64,000 bases of DNA from Arachis hypogaea. Taxonomy: Eukaryota; Streptophyta; Magnoliopsida; Fabales; Fabaceae. The stretch covers positions 15,182,810-15,246,809 of the forward strand of contig NC_092051.1 of the NCBI RefSeq assembly GCF_003086295.3. The letters run 5' to 3'. Positions within the stretch are counted from its first letter, which is position 1, and each line of letters opens with the position of its first letter. Under the pieces are notes generated by a model, which did no database searches, was not told the origin of the DNA, and was given only the letters and a program-made list of their open reading frames with translations. A program made the translations under genes and the position numbers. Below, one piece after another: positions 31,633 through 43,984 of the stretch.

Positions 31633-34600
31633 TTAGAATACTATTTTTTTAAAGACTTCTCTATAAACAACATTGATGATTGAATTTGCAGACATTCCTA
31701 CGTGATTCATAAGTAAAACTTTTAAACTTTTTTTACTCTTAACTCTTGAAAGTGCCACATATAGTTGGCCATATGTAAAAACTGGTTTGGGCAAGTATAA
31801 TCCAACATGAGATAAAATTTGTCTCTGAGACTTATTAATTGTCATGGCAAACGATACTATTATGAGAAACTGCCTTCGTTGGAATCTAACTGGGATAGTT
31901 TCATTTGTTGGTACCATATTCATTCTGGGAATCAAAGCAATATGACCAACATTGTTACTCGTTAATACTTCATATTCTATGACATGATTTCCAAGCTTCC
32001 TAACTTGTAGCCTTGTACCATTACAAAGACCACTGGATTGGTCAATATTCCTCAGTAACATCACCGGAACACCAACCTTGAGTATTAATTTATGTGGAGG
32101 CAAACCAGAGCAATTTATGCTATTCAGTAATTCAAGACTATAGAAATCTAGTTGACTCTCCATATTCCCTTCATCCATACAAATGGAATCTGAACTAAGA
32201 TATAATTTTTCCCTCCAGGAATGATAGCCATCAGATGGTTGTTGACCTCTTCAACGATATCTAGTGTGGGAGCCAGTATAGTTCTTGCTTTGAAAAATCC
32301 TTTGAGGACATGTTTTCCAAAATATTTGGATAAGAAAAATGAACCAACTCATCAAATGCCTGGTCCGAATAAGGAATAACAATATCTCCTGGAAGACATA
32401 TCTCAGATTCACCATCCATATTGTCACCTATTAGACCATCACCAACTTTCAATAACCACTCACCAAATTGCTCTGTCTCATCTTGATTTGAAGCAGTCGT
32501 CCCTACAGAGAGTCTAATATTTTTTGTTAGTTTGAGCACCTGACAAAACTTCCAAAGGTAAGACGAATTCATGGTTGAATGAACGATGTCTTGTCTCGAT
32601 CATCGTGGAACGACAGGAAGAATTTGTCTAAAGTCTCCACTTAGTACAACCACTTTTTTTGCAAAGGGAAAATTTTTGCTATATGTTGGAGAACACCTCA
32701 TGATATCACCCAAGCATTTATCAAGCGCTTCATAGCAGTACCTACTAACCATTGGAGCCTCATCCCAAATTATAAGTTTGGCTTTCAACGGCAACATTGC
32801 TTGAGGGGAACCAGGTTTGATGTTACATACAGAATCCTCAGTTATATTCAGTGGTATTTTGAATCCTGAGTGTGTCGTTCTTCCATTGGGAAGAAGTAAA
32901 GATGCAATACCACTCGAAGCAACGTTTAACACTATATCACCCCTTGAGCGAATCTCAGCAGACATAAGGTTCCAGAGAAATATTTTTCCAGTACCCCATG
33001 ACCATACACAAAGAAAAAACTCCCCTTCATCACAATACACAGCTGTAACAATTTTATCGAATGCATATCTCTGCTTAGGTGTTGCGATGGCTAACATGTC
33101 TGAGGCATTTTTCTTTAAATCATCCCTGTTAAAGTTTAGCTCTTCCCTAATAACCCTTTCGGTTAACAAAGAACTATCAACTTCAGTTACTAAAGGCATA
33201 GGAGGATAGTCTTTCAAGGTTTTACCATAGGAATGTAAGATCTTGTCTATATCCATTAAGCACAACTGCTTAATCTCATCATCTGACATTGTTAACTCTG
33301 CATATTATACGATACTGTAAAAATTCAATCAAACTAAAAATGATCAATAAGGAAGAACTTTTATCATTGAAATTAATAAAAACTCACCCCTCATGTTCAT
33401 CACGGCTCTCTGTCGATACAAAATATCATCTGAGAGTTCATACCAACATCTATCCCAGATATGTTCTGGTCTTGAGATATTGTTGGATGTTAATAGAATG
33501 ACAAATAACCTCCTAACATATGATCCTGAGGCCCATGAGCTTGCTTCCTTAATTGCATCAATGAATTCTTTGTCATCTTGCAAGAGTCCAAGGACGAAGC
33601 ATGCATCTCTATACATAGCATAAATTGTTCCTCCTACTGTTCTTATATCTCGAAAACTCATACATCCTCTTTGAGTATTCAAGAGAAGTCGTTGGTAATA
33701 TTCTTCAGTATTTGCTGCAAAAAACTTGGTTAAAATCCCACTTTTAAGTTGTTAAATAGATTAAGCTACGCTATTTTAATTATTATGTAGCTACACATCC
33801 GTATAAGAATAATTTTCCTAAAAAATATAGAAAAATAAAAAATTGTATAATCTATAGATTATAACTGTTGAAAGTTATTTGAACATTTATTTTCTAGTGT
33901 AGATAAATCGAATAAAATGGACATGGGGTACAGGCTGTTAAGATTTTAAATTTAAATCATTAAATAAGTAAGATCAAAATTGAATATAAACTCGTCATTA
34001 CCTGCAGATACATGAGTCAACCTTTCAATTGCGAAGCCTTTCTTTCGAGGAAACCACTTTGAAGAATCGTCCTTTCAAACAAACTTGGTTGGAAACTCAG
34101 CATAAGTCAGACTTCGAGCATAGGGATATGACATGTTCACTGCCATCCATCCCAAAAACATGGACTTATGAGATATTGCTCTTTCGACGATATCATTCAC
34201 ATTAGAAGTTTCACCATAAACCACAGGTTAGTCATCCTCCAAATGGAATGGAAGTCTAATCACAAATGGTTCTTTCTCTTGGATTTCATATCCAAATAGA
34301 CGTCAGACTGCCTCACATGCCGAAATGTACTTACAATTGTAGTAATTCCTAATTTCGTCAACAACTTGTGTGGCTTCTGATAGATCACCAGCATTGTATA
34401 GAGTAGCTGTTACGCGGTCATTACCCTTGTGTACATACTTAAACAGATACTTAATAGAACTTGTTTGGCATGTGTATTCCATATTTATGTGGCACCCGAA
34501 CTTGAGCAACAATTCTGGATTGTACGGAACAATGAGGGATCCATCCGTAGAGTTAAAGATTTAGATCTTATCTCTGATGTAGAAGGTCTTACATAATTAG

Positions 34601-34904
34601 GAGGAGTATTTTCCTGTCCAATTCCATGCGAGGCACAGTGTACACCATACATAGATAGTTGCTTCCCTATGAATGAGTAATGAGAAATATATAGAAAATT
34701 TTTGTCATTAAACTGATATAAATTAAATTTAGATAAATATGAGTCAATTACAGTAAGAAAAATGTCACATTTATCTTCACTGGATTGTAAACTGAGAATA
34801 TTAGATGAGATACCAATTTCTCGACACACTGTTCTTTGACTTGTAGTAATTTGATGCACATTTTTATGTACGTCAAAATTTGTATTATTATTGTTCTTCG
34901 ACAC
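31633..34904 (-). pseudogene. Helitron Rep-helicase, broken, without a recognisable HUH nuclease motif
   Basis: The Rep part retains only its C-terminal half: LLKFGCHINMEYTCQTSSIKYLFKYVHKGNDR and YISACEAV with a stop where relatives continue RLFGYEI (about 33990-34512). The upstream segment (34485-34904) has no HxH-type nuclease motif. The Pif1-type helicase follows after an intron: a Walker A remnant WGTGK followed by I, Walker B IIWDEAPM, VVLSGDFRQILPVVPR, GVPVMLLRNIDQSSGLCNGTRL, and C-terminal TINKSQRQ and YVALSRVKS. Walker A is altered (one Gly lost and the final Thr replaced by Ile). Stops or shifts occur at about 32600, 32280 and 32195. It is a relic, not a working transposase. Confidence 0.88.
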
Positions 34905-35119
34905 TGTTAAGTCAATGAAACCCTTTCATTTGGTTAATTATGTTTAACTCTTGCTATATGTTATGCTTTGAAAGAGATGGTTAGCCTTATTTAAAATCAA
35001 TTATCTTTAACTTATTAGGCTAACTGAATCATGAATGATAGAATTCAACAACAAAATTTATCAAGAAATAATACAAATAATTAGTTTATACCATTATTTT
35101 CTTAGACAAAGAGTATGTA

Positions 35120-38043
35120 GTGTGTCAATGTTAAAGAAGTATCGTGAGTCATACCTTAGCACATAGAACCCGTAGTCTTCAACGCAATTGGGACAGAAAT
35201 ATCTTTTCTCAAGTTCCCTTAAGCCATGACGAAACTTCTTACATCCTTTGTACCACCAACCAAACTCGGTCTCAACTTCCTTAATTGTCCCGGTAGTAAC
35301 AAATACAGCATCCTAAAATCAATGGATGTAAGGGTACAACACAACAATTGAGATTATGATCCAACAAACATTAGACATAATAATTGAAAAAAAGGAAGAC
35401 TAATAAGAAAGAATTTTACCTGATTATGCTCCTTTATCTCAGCAATTGTTTTGTAGACTGACAGACGCAAAAAATCTTCCTCAATTGAAACAGGTTGATC
35501 ACAGACCAGCGGCATTATGCCTTGTCCGTCAACAGGATCCAATTTGTTCACCCTTGCATTTTTAAATCATAATTTATGAAATTTGCTAATAGTTAAATAA
35601 TCAAAAACCTTGTATAAATATTCTGCTAGCCACACTACTGATATATACACTGTACTTTGTAAAGAAATTCCTGGCAGATGAAAACTCAACATTGATAAAC
35701 AGTTTCGAATTGTAGTTTATGTTGGAAACACCCATGACCCCTACAAAAAGACATAACAAATTAAAGAAAATACCAGAAGCATATGATGACACAAAACATG
35801 CATTCAAATACCAGCAAAATAAACAAACCACTATAAAATTTCATCTTGCCCATTTGGAGAATAACCACATAGGTAAGACACGGGTGTTCCTCCAAATATT
35901 TGAGCAAGTTAAAAGCCAAAGTCTGCCATAACGTTACCTTTAATTTCTGTCCACCCCTATAAGAAATAGCAATGCTTGTAAAGTAAAGAGATGCACAAAA
36001 TTGCAAAATAAGATTTTAAAATAAAAGCCACTATCAAAAAGATATTAAGCATTACTCAAGATCATCAAGTTCTATCGTGATATAACTTGACGGCTTCCCG
36101 TCCCGTGTGAACTCGACCAAGTTACCCTTAGAGGCAAGCTGACCTATCACATCTACAAAATAAAGGCACCAATCTTTTCATTAATAAAACTCTATCTGCT
36201 CAAATTTTTGTCCAAAAATGACATATCTTTTCCAAAGTTTCATCCATATTGAAATCATATTTTTTTAATTTTTTTTAAAAATAGAAATATAAAAGACTGT
36301 TAATAAATAGTTAGAGCTTAGAAATCGAAGTTCGTGAAGAAACAAAAAATAAATAGGTTAGTACTTTTTACCAACGATTCCTTTAAATGGACTAATTCTT
36401 TAGTTGTTATATATATAAAATTTGTGTTTAGATGTGTTAAAATAAAACACAAAATAATAGAAAATAAAGCCAATAACGAATTGAAGAATAATTTTACTAA
36501 ATAATACAATTTTTTTTAGTACCATACCTATAACAAAAAATGGCGCATCAGCCAATTCAGATGACATACATTAAATATAGACATATTATGTAATACAAAA
36601 ATTATGATAAATTATTTTGTGTAAAATATAGACCTCAAAGAATTAAACAACACATGCGTGATAGATTACTCTAACAAAGTACTTACCAACTAAATAACCA
36701 TCTTCTTTAGACTCTGTATGATTTTTTTTGAACGGAATAAAATTGAATCCGTTCAATGGAACTGAAGAGTCTTGTATCGAACGCACAATCGTGTCCCTCT
36801 TGAAGTTGATTCTAAATTCGTGTCTAGTATATTTAAACTTGATGGTATTTAAAGCAATTGCAAAATTAGTGACCACGTACACGTTGCTCTCAGCGAGTAG
36901 ACCATCGAAGATAGGAACAAATATGCCTTTAATAGAGTATTGAATTGTATCCCCCTGAATGCATTAGTTTTATAGAGTCATAGATAAATGAGGTTTATTA
37001 CTCAGTCATTACGAAAATAAATCTCAAATGCAAAGAGAAGATTTTACCTTTTCATCAAGGACAACCATCTCCATAGGTGCCTTCACCCCAGAATTTGCAA
37101 AGTGAGCAAAGTCTAATGACACGTACTTTGAGCTTTCACACCTTATACTCTGGACCAGCATTGATACACTTGATGAGATCATACCTAAAAATCAAAGTCC
37201 TCATATTTAGTGAAAGATAAAAAAAATATTGTGAAATTCACCACATGGCACATGAACTCACCTAACTGCCATTGCTACCTGCCACAACAAAATTACTCAA
37301 ATATTATGAATTTCAGTACAGATAAACAGTAAGTATGGTGGTCATCCATGCTATATTTATAGAGAGTCACAACACTGTTCAGCCCCAGTATTGGTAAAGA
37401 TTGCAAAAATCTTGACGTTTCTATCAAAATCCAACTAAGAAAAAAGACGGAAAGTTTTTGGACTATTCAAGATTAAAGAATCTGAATTATCAATAAAATA
37501 AAATAATTATCAAAATTATGATAGAAATTAACGGCCAACATTTATTGTGTTTCATTTACATGGCAAAATGGGGTTTAATTTTGAAAAATCAAAATAAAAA
37601 GCAATGTATGCTGAAGAGGAAATCACTGTATTTACATGCAATAATTAGGTACTGTAAATCACAAGAAGTTTTGAAAAGGCATGAAATTATTTTATTTTTG
37701 TATGTTGGCAAATCATTTTGTATCATAAATACTGGCATTTCAAGACGTACAGAATAAAAAGGGTATGAGAATAAGATTTGATATATAGTACCAATTTTTT
37801 GTTTCTTAATCTGATATAATTCCCAAAAGGTTTGTTAACAGTTGCATACCTTCAATATGACCAAAGGATGTGTTGATCGCAGCAAGCTATTTATCTCTTT
37901 CACCCTGCATCCGTTCTATAAGCATTCTCCTTTTATGATCCTCAGTCAATTGCTTCATGTGCTTGACCTTCAGCCTCTGCTGTTGCTTTAACTATAATAG
38001 TTTCTTCTTCTATCTCAGCACGCTCTCTCTTAGTTTGACGCTG
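35120..38043 (-). pseudogene. RPA1-like (replication protein A large subunit-like) gene within the Helitron
   Basis: Exons of an RPA70-like protein can be followed on the minus strand. A basic coiled-coil-like N-terminus (about 37850-38043, RKTKRER-type with stops) is followed by SIRCESSKYVSLDFAHFANSG and KAPMEMVVLDEKG (about 37030-37170). An OB-fold segment comes next (YSIKGIFVPIFDGLLAESNVYVV ... FKRDTIV ... FIPF, about 36680-36950). A second segment has DVIGQLASKGNLVEF and SYITIELDDLE (about 36060-36150), and another has NINYNSKLFINVEF (about 35600-35740). The C-terminal region has GWWYKGCKKF and a zinc-binding pair KRYFCPNC (about 35170-35300). Plant Helitrons often carry such genes. Several exons are interrupted, so I call it a pseudogene; exon edges are approximate. 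Confidence 0.75.
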
Positions 38044-39313
38044 CATCGGCTACGGGATCGCGATTTGGGGAGCTAGGATTCTTCTTTCAATTTCAAAATT
38101 TCACGTCAATTTCAGAGAGGAGAGGAGAGGAGTGTAGGAGTGGGAATGGGTTACGGGCTTAAGCCGTTGGGGATTCAATTTTTTTTTAAGTTAAAACGGC
38201 ACCGTTTGGAGGAATTATTAACAAACCGAAAACCCTTTAAAAAAACTGACAAGTTCTAACGGTTCACCGATTAATCACATATACGACCGGTTTTTTAATC
38301 AGTTTTTTTGTCAGACAGTTTACTCATAACATCTGTTAAGCCATTTTTAAATTTTATAAAATTATTTATAATAATTACAAAAAGTGCTCATAATAAAAAA
38401 ATTTTAAAATTTTATAAAAATATTTTATTTAAAATTGTTAGTAAAATCTTAGTTGTACTATGTTTTAAAATAAATAATTATAATGATATTAGTATTTTAT
38501 ACAACAATCCATACAAAAAAAATTCAAATTTCATACAATATTTTTTCGTTCATTTTTAATACCTCATAAATACAAAAAAAAAAATTGTACGGAATTTAAA
38601 TTATTTTTGTATTAATTTTTATATAAAATATCCATAACATTATAATTATTCAGAAGTTACATATAATTCGAACCTTATGAATTCAATTTACTACGTATTT
38701 GTCTAAATCGAATTTATTCGATTCGATTTATATAGAAATGCAAATTCGATTTATTTAATTTAATTTATTTTTGTATGTGGTATGATTTAATTGAAAGAGC
38801 AACAATTTATAATTTTATCTAGCATCAATAAAATTCCACTATCACTGGTTTTAAAAAAAATTAAAATCTAAAACGATGGTTAAAAATAAATAAAGAGAAT
38901 AGATTTAATTCTTCTATAATTGTATGCGTTTTTTTTTTCTAATTTGCGTTTTTATCACAATCCACAAGTTCTATGTTTTATAAATTAACGTTAATTCATA
39001 TATAGTATATAAATAAATTTAATTAGAATAAATAACAACTTATTTATTTTATTTTAGACTTTATAAATGAAAAGACTAATTCACTAATATAACGAATTAT
39101 AATTAATGTAATATAATTAATTAAGTAATATAATTATAATAATTATATTAATATTTAAATATCTAATCAAATCAATTAGTTGATATAATTAAGTCAGTGC
39201 AATAAATTGTATTGAATGAGTTAAAACAGTTAAATTGGGAAATACTCTCTGAAGTATGCCACGTCAGCTTCATCATTAAGTGCAAACATCCGATTTTTAT
39301 ATAATAGAATAGA

Positions 39314-40189
39314 TTGTTATAATAACATGTAATTTACTTTCTATAATATGTCACTCTTTAATTGGTGGTTATGTTAGCTATGATTAAACTATTTTAAAAT
39401 TAAATTATATCCTAAAATGAATAATTGTATAATTTACTAAAATACTAAAAATTGAATCTTTTCTTCTTACCCCAAATTATGCTTCCAGTGACTTTTCCCT
39501 TTTTTTTCTTGGACCTTTTATCAGAATGTTTGTTGGCCCTAGCATCACTTGCCATTTCATTGGATTCATTCAACCTTCCTGAATCATACCCTTTTACTTC
39601 ATTGGTTACATGTAGATCATCAGACATCTTAGAGCCAAAAGAAAAGACCCTGAAACACCTACTGTCTCCAACTCTTTCACCACGCGATCACATATGTCTT
39701 ATAGAAAGAAAAAAATGGCACCAGAAGACCAATGAGAAAAATAACAGCAGATAGTGATCTTTTATTCAACAGTAACTTTTTATTACTTATATCAAACGCC
39801 ATACCTTCACAAAGCTGCTGCGGGGTTGAGGTGGCTGCGGTGGTTGGTGTCGCTGCAGGCTGCGGGCGGCGGGATTGGGTCAATGGGTGGGTAGGATTTG
39901 AGTTGATTTTTTCTTTCAATTTCAGAGAGGAATGGGGCTGCGGTGCATTGGTTTCAGAACAATGGTAAAAAAACATAAATTTACTTTTTAATATTTACAA
40001 AAATTATATAATCATCCATCTTATAAAACTATTTAATTACAAAATGGCCCTACTTTAGTTAAGATATTAAGTTATTAACTCTTAGTGGGTTAAATTAACT
40101 CAAACTAAAATTAAACATCCAATTAAAATGTGCCACATCATAGAAGATAATTTACATCTTGTTTTAGAGGGGGTTGGATATAACTCACC
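39314..40189. mobile_element. TIR element, copy A (right part), split by the Helitron
   Basis: Its left end AACATGTAATTTACTTTCTATAAT and right end (reversed) AACAAGATGTAAATTATCTTCTATGAT are inverted repeats. Both match copy B at 60548-61633, including the interior stretches AAAATACTAAAAATTGAATCTTT and AAAATTATATAAT(C/T)ATCCAT. The outermost left bases (GGTGAAAC...) appear on the far side of the Helitron at about 31383-31409. The core has two short minus-strand frames (39445-39627, 39677-39976) rich in Lys or Pro that are unlike copy B; they may be captured sequence and have no recognised family. Confidence 0.65.
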
Positions 40190-40488
40190 TTGAAATTAAT
40201 ATGGTATGAATTTAAACGCAAAGTCTAGACTCTTTTGAAGGAAGGTTTTGACTTGTTTACCAGAAGAGTGAAGCTGACTTCGACTAAATAATGGTGAAAA
40301 TATTTGTAAGGAACTCTAATGTTTAGTTAGCAATAATTTTAGGCAATTTAAATGAATCGGAGTTAAAAAATACCTGAATTAAGTACGATATTTATAGAAA
40401 TAGGTAGTTATAGAACTAACAATATATATCCTACTCGCGCATATCCAATCTGATCAAATCCATTCGGATAGAATGCAGATTTGCTTGT

Positions 40489-40926
40489 TGTTACGGCCCA
40501 ACCCAGTTAGGCATGGAGACCGATCTGGCCCGAAGACCTACCGACCCGGTTGGGCGGGTCATCGTACCCGCCTGTCTGGCGACCCGGCCACGCACCCTTC
40601 TTGCCAGCTGCATAACAGCTGGGGAGAAGGAAACTTCCTGGAAGGAGGCCTTCTCCTATGGGGACCACTTTTCTGACAAGGTATATAAGGGGAGGGTCCT
40701 ACCCTCCCCCAAGGTACATCACACATATCACCTTACCCACTTTTCACCTGCACACCTGACTGACTAGAGCGTCGAAGTGTCTTTGCAGGTGGCACCCCCT
40801 CACCGCACCAAGATCTCGGGACGTCGGCTGTTCCATCTCCAATCCCCATAACCCAGAACCAGGCGATACCCCACCTTACAAACCGAAGGATCTCCCCGAA
40901 TCGTCTGGTACCCGAGTTACTGTACA
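40489..40926 (+). mobile_element. GC-rich solo-LTR-like block
   Basis: It begins TGTTACGGCCCAACCC and ends near ACCCGAGTTACTGTACA, with a TATA box (GTATATAAGGGGAGGG at about 40680) and a C-rich downstream stretch. It is far richer in GC than its flanks. No internal coding region or second LTR was seen, and no 5-bp target duplication is convincing. The host sequence on both sides resembles the GGGTAGGGTA-rich hAT-like elements found at 52-56 kb. Confidence 0.5.
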
Positions 40927-40989
40927 CTTATAGATAAGGTTGAATGCAAGTTCAGGGTATATCCTATCTCTTCTACCCGCACCTCTAAT

Positions 40990-43240
40990 AAATAAAATTA
41001 AAAATTAAAATAAATAAAAAGTTATATATTTTCTAAAAAGTTATATTACTTATATTTAATAAATAAAATTAAAAATAATTTTAATAAACATAAATAATAA
41101 AAATTATGTTTGATAAAATAACTTTTAAAATTTTAAAATGATAATACACAAATATAAATATAAAATTTTGAATATTTATTAATATATCAAATTATATTAA
41201 ATTTTTTAATTCTAATAAAAATAAACTAACTTAAAAAATATATTTTTAGATATTTTTAAAAGTATTGTAACTTTTAAAAATTATAAATACAATCACATAA
41301 TACTTTTAATTCACCAACACAAAAAAAATGTTCGTGTTTTTTTTAAAAATTTTAATATATATAGTTTCATATATATATATATACTAAAAAGCTTAATTTT
41401 TAATATATTACTAGTGTAAAATATTTTAAAATGATTAAAGTACATACAATTTTTATAAATGATCATTCACGTATTAGATGTAAAAAAATAAATTTTTTAT
41501 GTGATATACGTAATGAAATATTAAAATTTATTTATACCAATTGTATACATTTAATTTTTTTTAATAATTAAATTGATCCAAATTCAATAATTTTAAAGTA
41601 TTATGTATTTTTTTATTTGATTTTTTTATTCTTGTTAAAAGTGTAAAATAAGAAGAATTATAAAAAAATAAAATAAAAAAAAGAACAAGATAATGATGAT
41701 AATAAAAAAGAGAAGGAGTTATACAAAATTTATCAGAAAATAGTACAATAACTTTTTAATTGTGATACAGAAATTTCTCAATTTTGACATCAAAATTTTT
41801 TAACAGTGACACAAGTTATTGTTAAGACAGTGAAAGAAGAAGATATAAATTTTTTTTATTTTGACACTGAAATTTTATTAAAAAATATAAAAATATCTTT
41901 TTTAATGTTGTATTTTTTCTTTTTATTATTATTTTTTTCGTTATTTTTACTTTTTTTTTAAGCATTGCTTCTCATATTAGACTTGAATGAATATATTTAT
42001 ATTGTATTATAATCTTATTTAGTTGAATGAATGTAAGTTCATACTTATTAGATTAAATTTTTGCCGAACATAAAAATAGCATCGAAATTTGTTTAAAGTA
42101 AAATCAAAATTTAAATACAATAATACAAAATGTAAAAAGTAAATTATATATTAAAAGATCACTTTGACTCTATAAAATAAATTAAGATAGCACCGAATTG
42201 ACACTAGAAATTCAGTAACAGGATACAAAAATATTGAATCTTTCTAAAAAATATTACACATTCAATGAATTGAATGCTTATCTTATATATAAAACAACAT
42301 ATAAAATTCTAAAAAATAACACTAAAATGTTTTTACTCTAACATCGAAGTTTTTAACTAAATGATGTGATAGAATTAAGAACATATTCCATGAAAATTTG
42401 AGTTGTAGATTTACAAATTTTAAATGGAGAATAAGTAAAAAAAAAAATCCGTAGATAACGTAGCAAAATTAAGTAGAACAAGTACAATAATTTGAAAGGA
42501 AATGAACATGACATATACGTATAAAAAGAAAATAATGATATATAAAATAACACATAAATTTTTAAAAGATAATATCGAAATGTCTTCACTCTAACACCAA
42601 AATTTCTAACTATAATATCGATAATAACGATGACGATGATAACAATAATAATAACGATGATGATAATAATAATGGCGATGATAATGAAGGAGTAAGAGAG
42701 AAAAAAAAACAGAACATATCAAATAAAAAAAAAAGAGAAAGAGATGGTAGTGGTGTTGGTGATGACCATAATAAAGATATAACAAAGAGAAAGATAAAAA
42801 AAAAAAAAAAAGAAAGAAATAGTAGCTATTCTATGCGATAAAAAAGATTTGTACACGGTAAGCGGCACATGATAGAAAAGAATAGTAATAATAACTTAGT
42901 AAAATTTAGTTAAATAATTCATCTTATGGTAGAACTTTTATGTAATCTAAATTGAAAGATGTGGAGAAAAAAAAGATATGGTAGAAAAGAAAAAACCCCT
43001 CATGGTCACATAACATTGCACAAGCATATAATCAATTATAAACAACTAAAACAAGGGAAACAATTTTTGTTTACATTAACGGCTAAATATATAGGCGGTA
43101 ATTAATTTTAGTTTGAATAAATATAAATTTTAATTATACAATAACAACTTTATTTGGTAGTTCAGAGTGAATATTTCAATTTAATAATTGCATAAAATTT
43201 GTAAACGTAGATGGTGAAGCGAGGGCGTCAGTGGTGTGAT
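40990..43240. other. AT-rich intergenic region
   Basis: Contains only simple features. A related pair ACTCTAACA(T/C)C(G/A)AA(G/A)TTT(T/C)TAACTA occurs at about 42330 and 42588, and an imperfect GAT/AAT array lies at about 42617-42690. No gene is supported. Confidence 0.55.
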
Positions 43241-43304
43241 TCATTGCCGGAATAAGAGTGAAGAGTGAAGAGTTAAGACGCGCTTGTTTCCGTTGCTCTT
43301 CATC

Positions 43305-43334
43305 CAGAGAGAGAGAGAGCGAGAGAGAGAGAGG
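43305..43334 (+). repeat. GA-rich run in the presumed 5' UTR of the NEAP gene
   Basis: AGAGAGAGAGCGAGAGAGAG, about 650 bp upstream of the start codon. A plausible 5' UTR intron (GT at 43415, AG at 43913) would join it to the first coding exon. GA runs are common in plant leader sequences. Confidence 0.6.
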
Positions 43335-43984
43335 ATAAAAGCTTCATCAGTGTTCTGATCCGAACACACAGAAGCACAAATGAGTTATGGTTATTGCTTT
43401 CAACGCTCGAAATCGTATGCTATCTCCCTCAATTATTCCAATTATCCACTTATTCTTCTTTCTTACTTACCTCAGATGCTTATAGTATGAAATTGAGAAT
43501 TGATAGTTTGATACCATTTACGTTTTTATTAATCCGTGTTGACAGATCCTACACCCATTGTCATCTATCATTATCATCAATTATAGTAGAAATTGATACT
43601 CTGTTCCCTTCATGCCTTAGAATAGACATAATCAAATTCCACGAAATTAATTCCCTTCCGCTCACTTTCTTTGACTCATCCACCTTTTATAATCTCTGAG
43701 AGAAAGAGAACTTTTCTTTTCTTTTCATTTTTTTTTTTGGAATTTGTTCTAATAACCTTTTTTCTGAGTTACCTTTATTTATCTGTTATCTGTTGGTTCA
43801 TCATTGTTTTTACTTGTTACAATTCATATAAAATGTTCAAATGCTGCAAAAAATTATCATGTTAGGTATACGTGTACGTGTGAAGTATAATAGCCTTTTT
43901 GGGTTTAATTTAGGGACCAAAAGCTGCTGCGTTGTTGGTAGGTAGGATTATGGAGTAAATGTAGTTGAGGATTTGGAATTTGCC

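Larger units (their letters stand above)
31410..39313 (-). mobile_element. Helitron, about 7.9 kb, carrying helicase and RPA-like pseudogenes
   Basis: On the minus strand the 3' end reads GCACGGGTCATATACTAG followed by T, and the 5' end reads A then TCTATTCTATTATATAAAAA. Helitrons start with TC, end with CTRR and insert between A and T, and all three conditions are met. A GCACGGGT arm near the 3' end has no clear complementary arm, so the terminal hairpin is degraded. The transcription order is RPA-like gene (38043 to 35120), then Rep/helicase (34904 to 31633). About 1.1 kb of noncoding sequence lies between the 5' end and the RPA-like gene; a GAGGAGAG purine run is at about 38115-38134. Confidence 0.88.

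Noticed and set aside
40473..40927. Frames in the GC-rich block as a proline/glycine-rich gene
   Set aside because: The block has LTR-like architecture and the frames are short, overlapping and on both strands.
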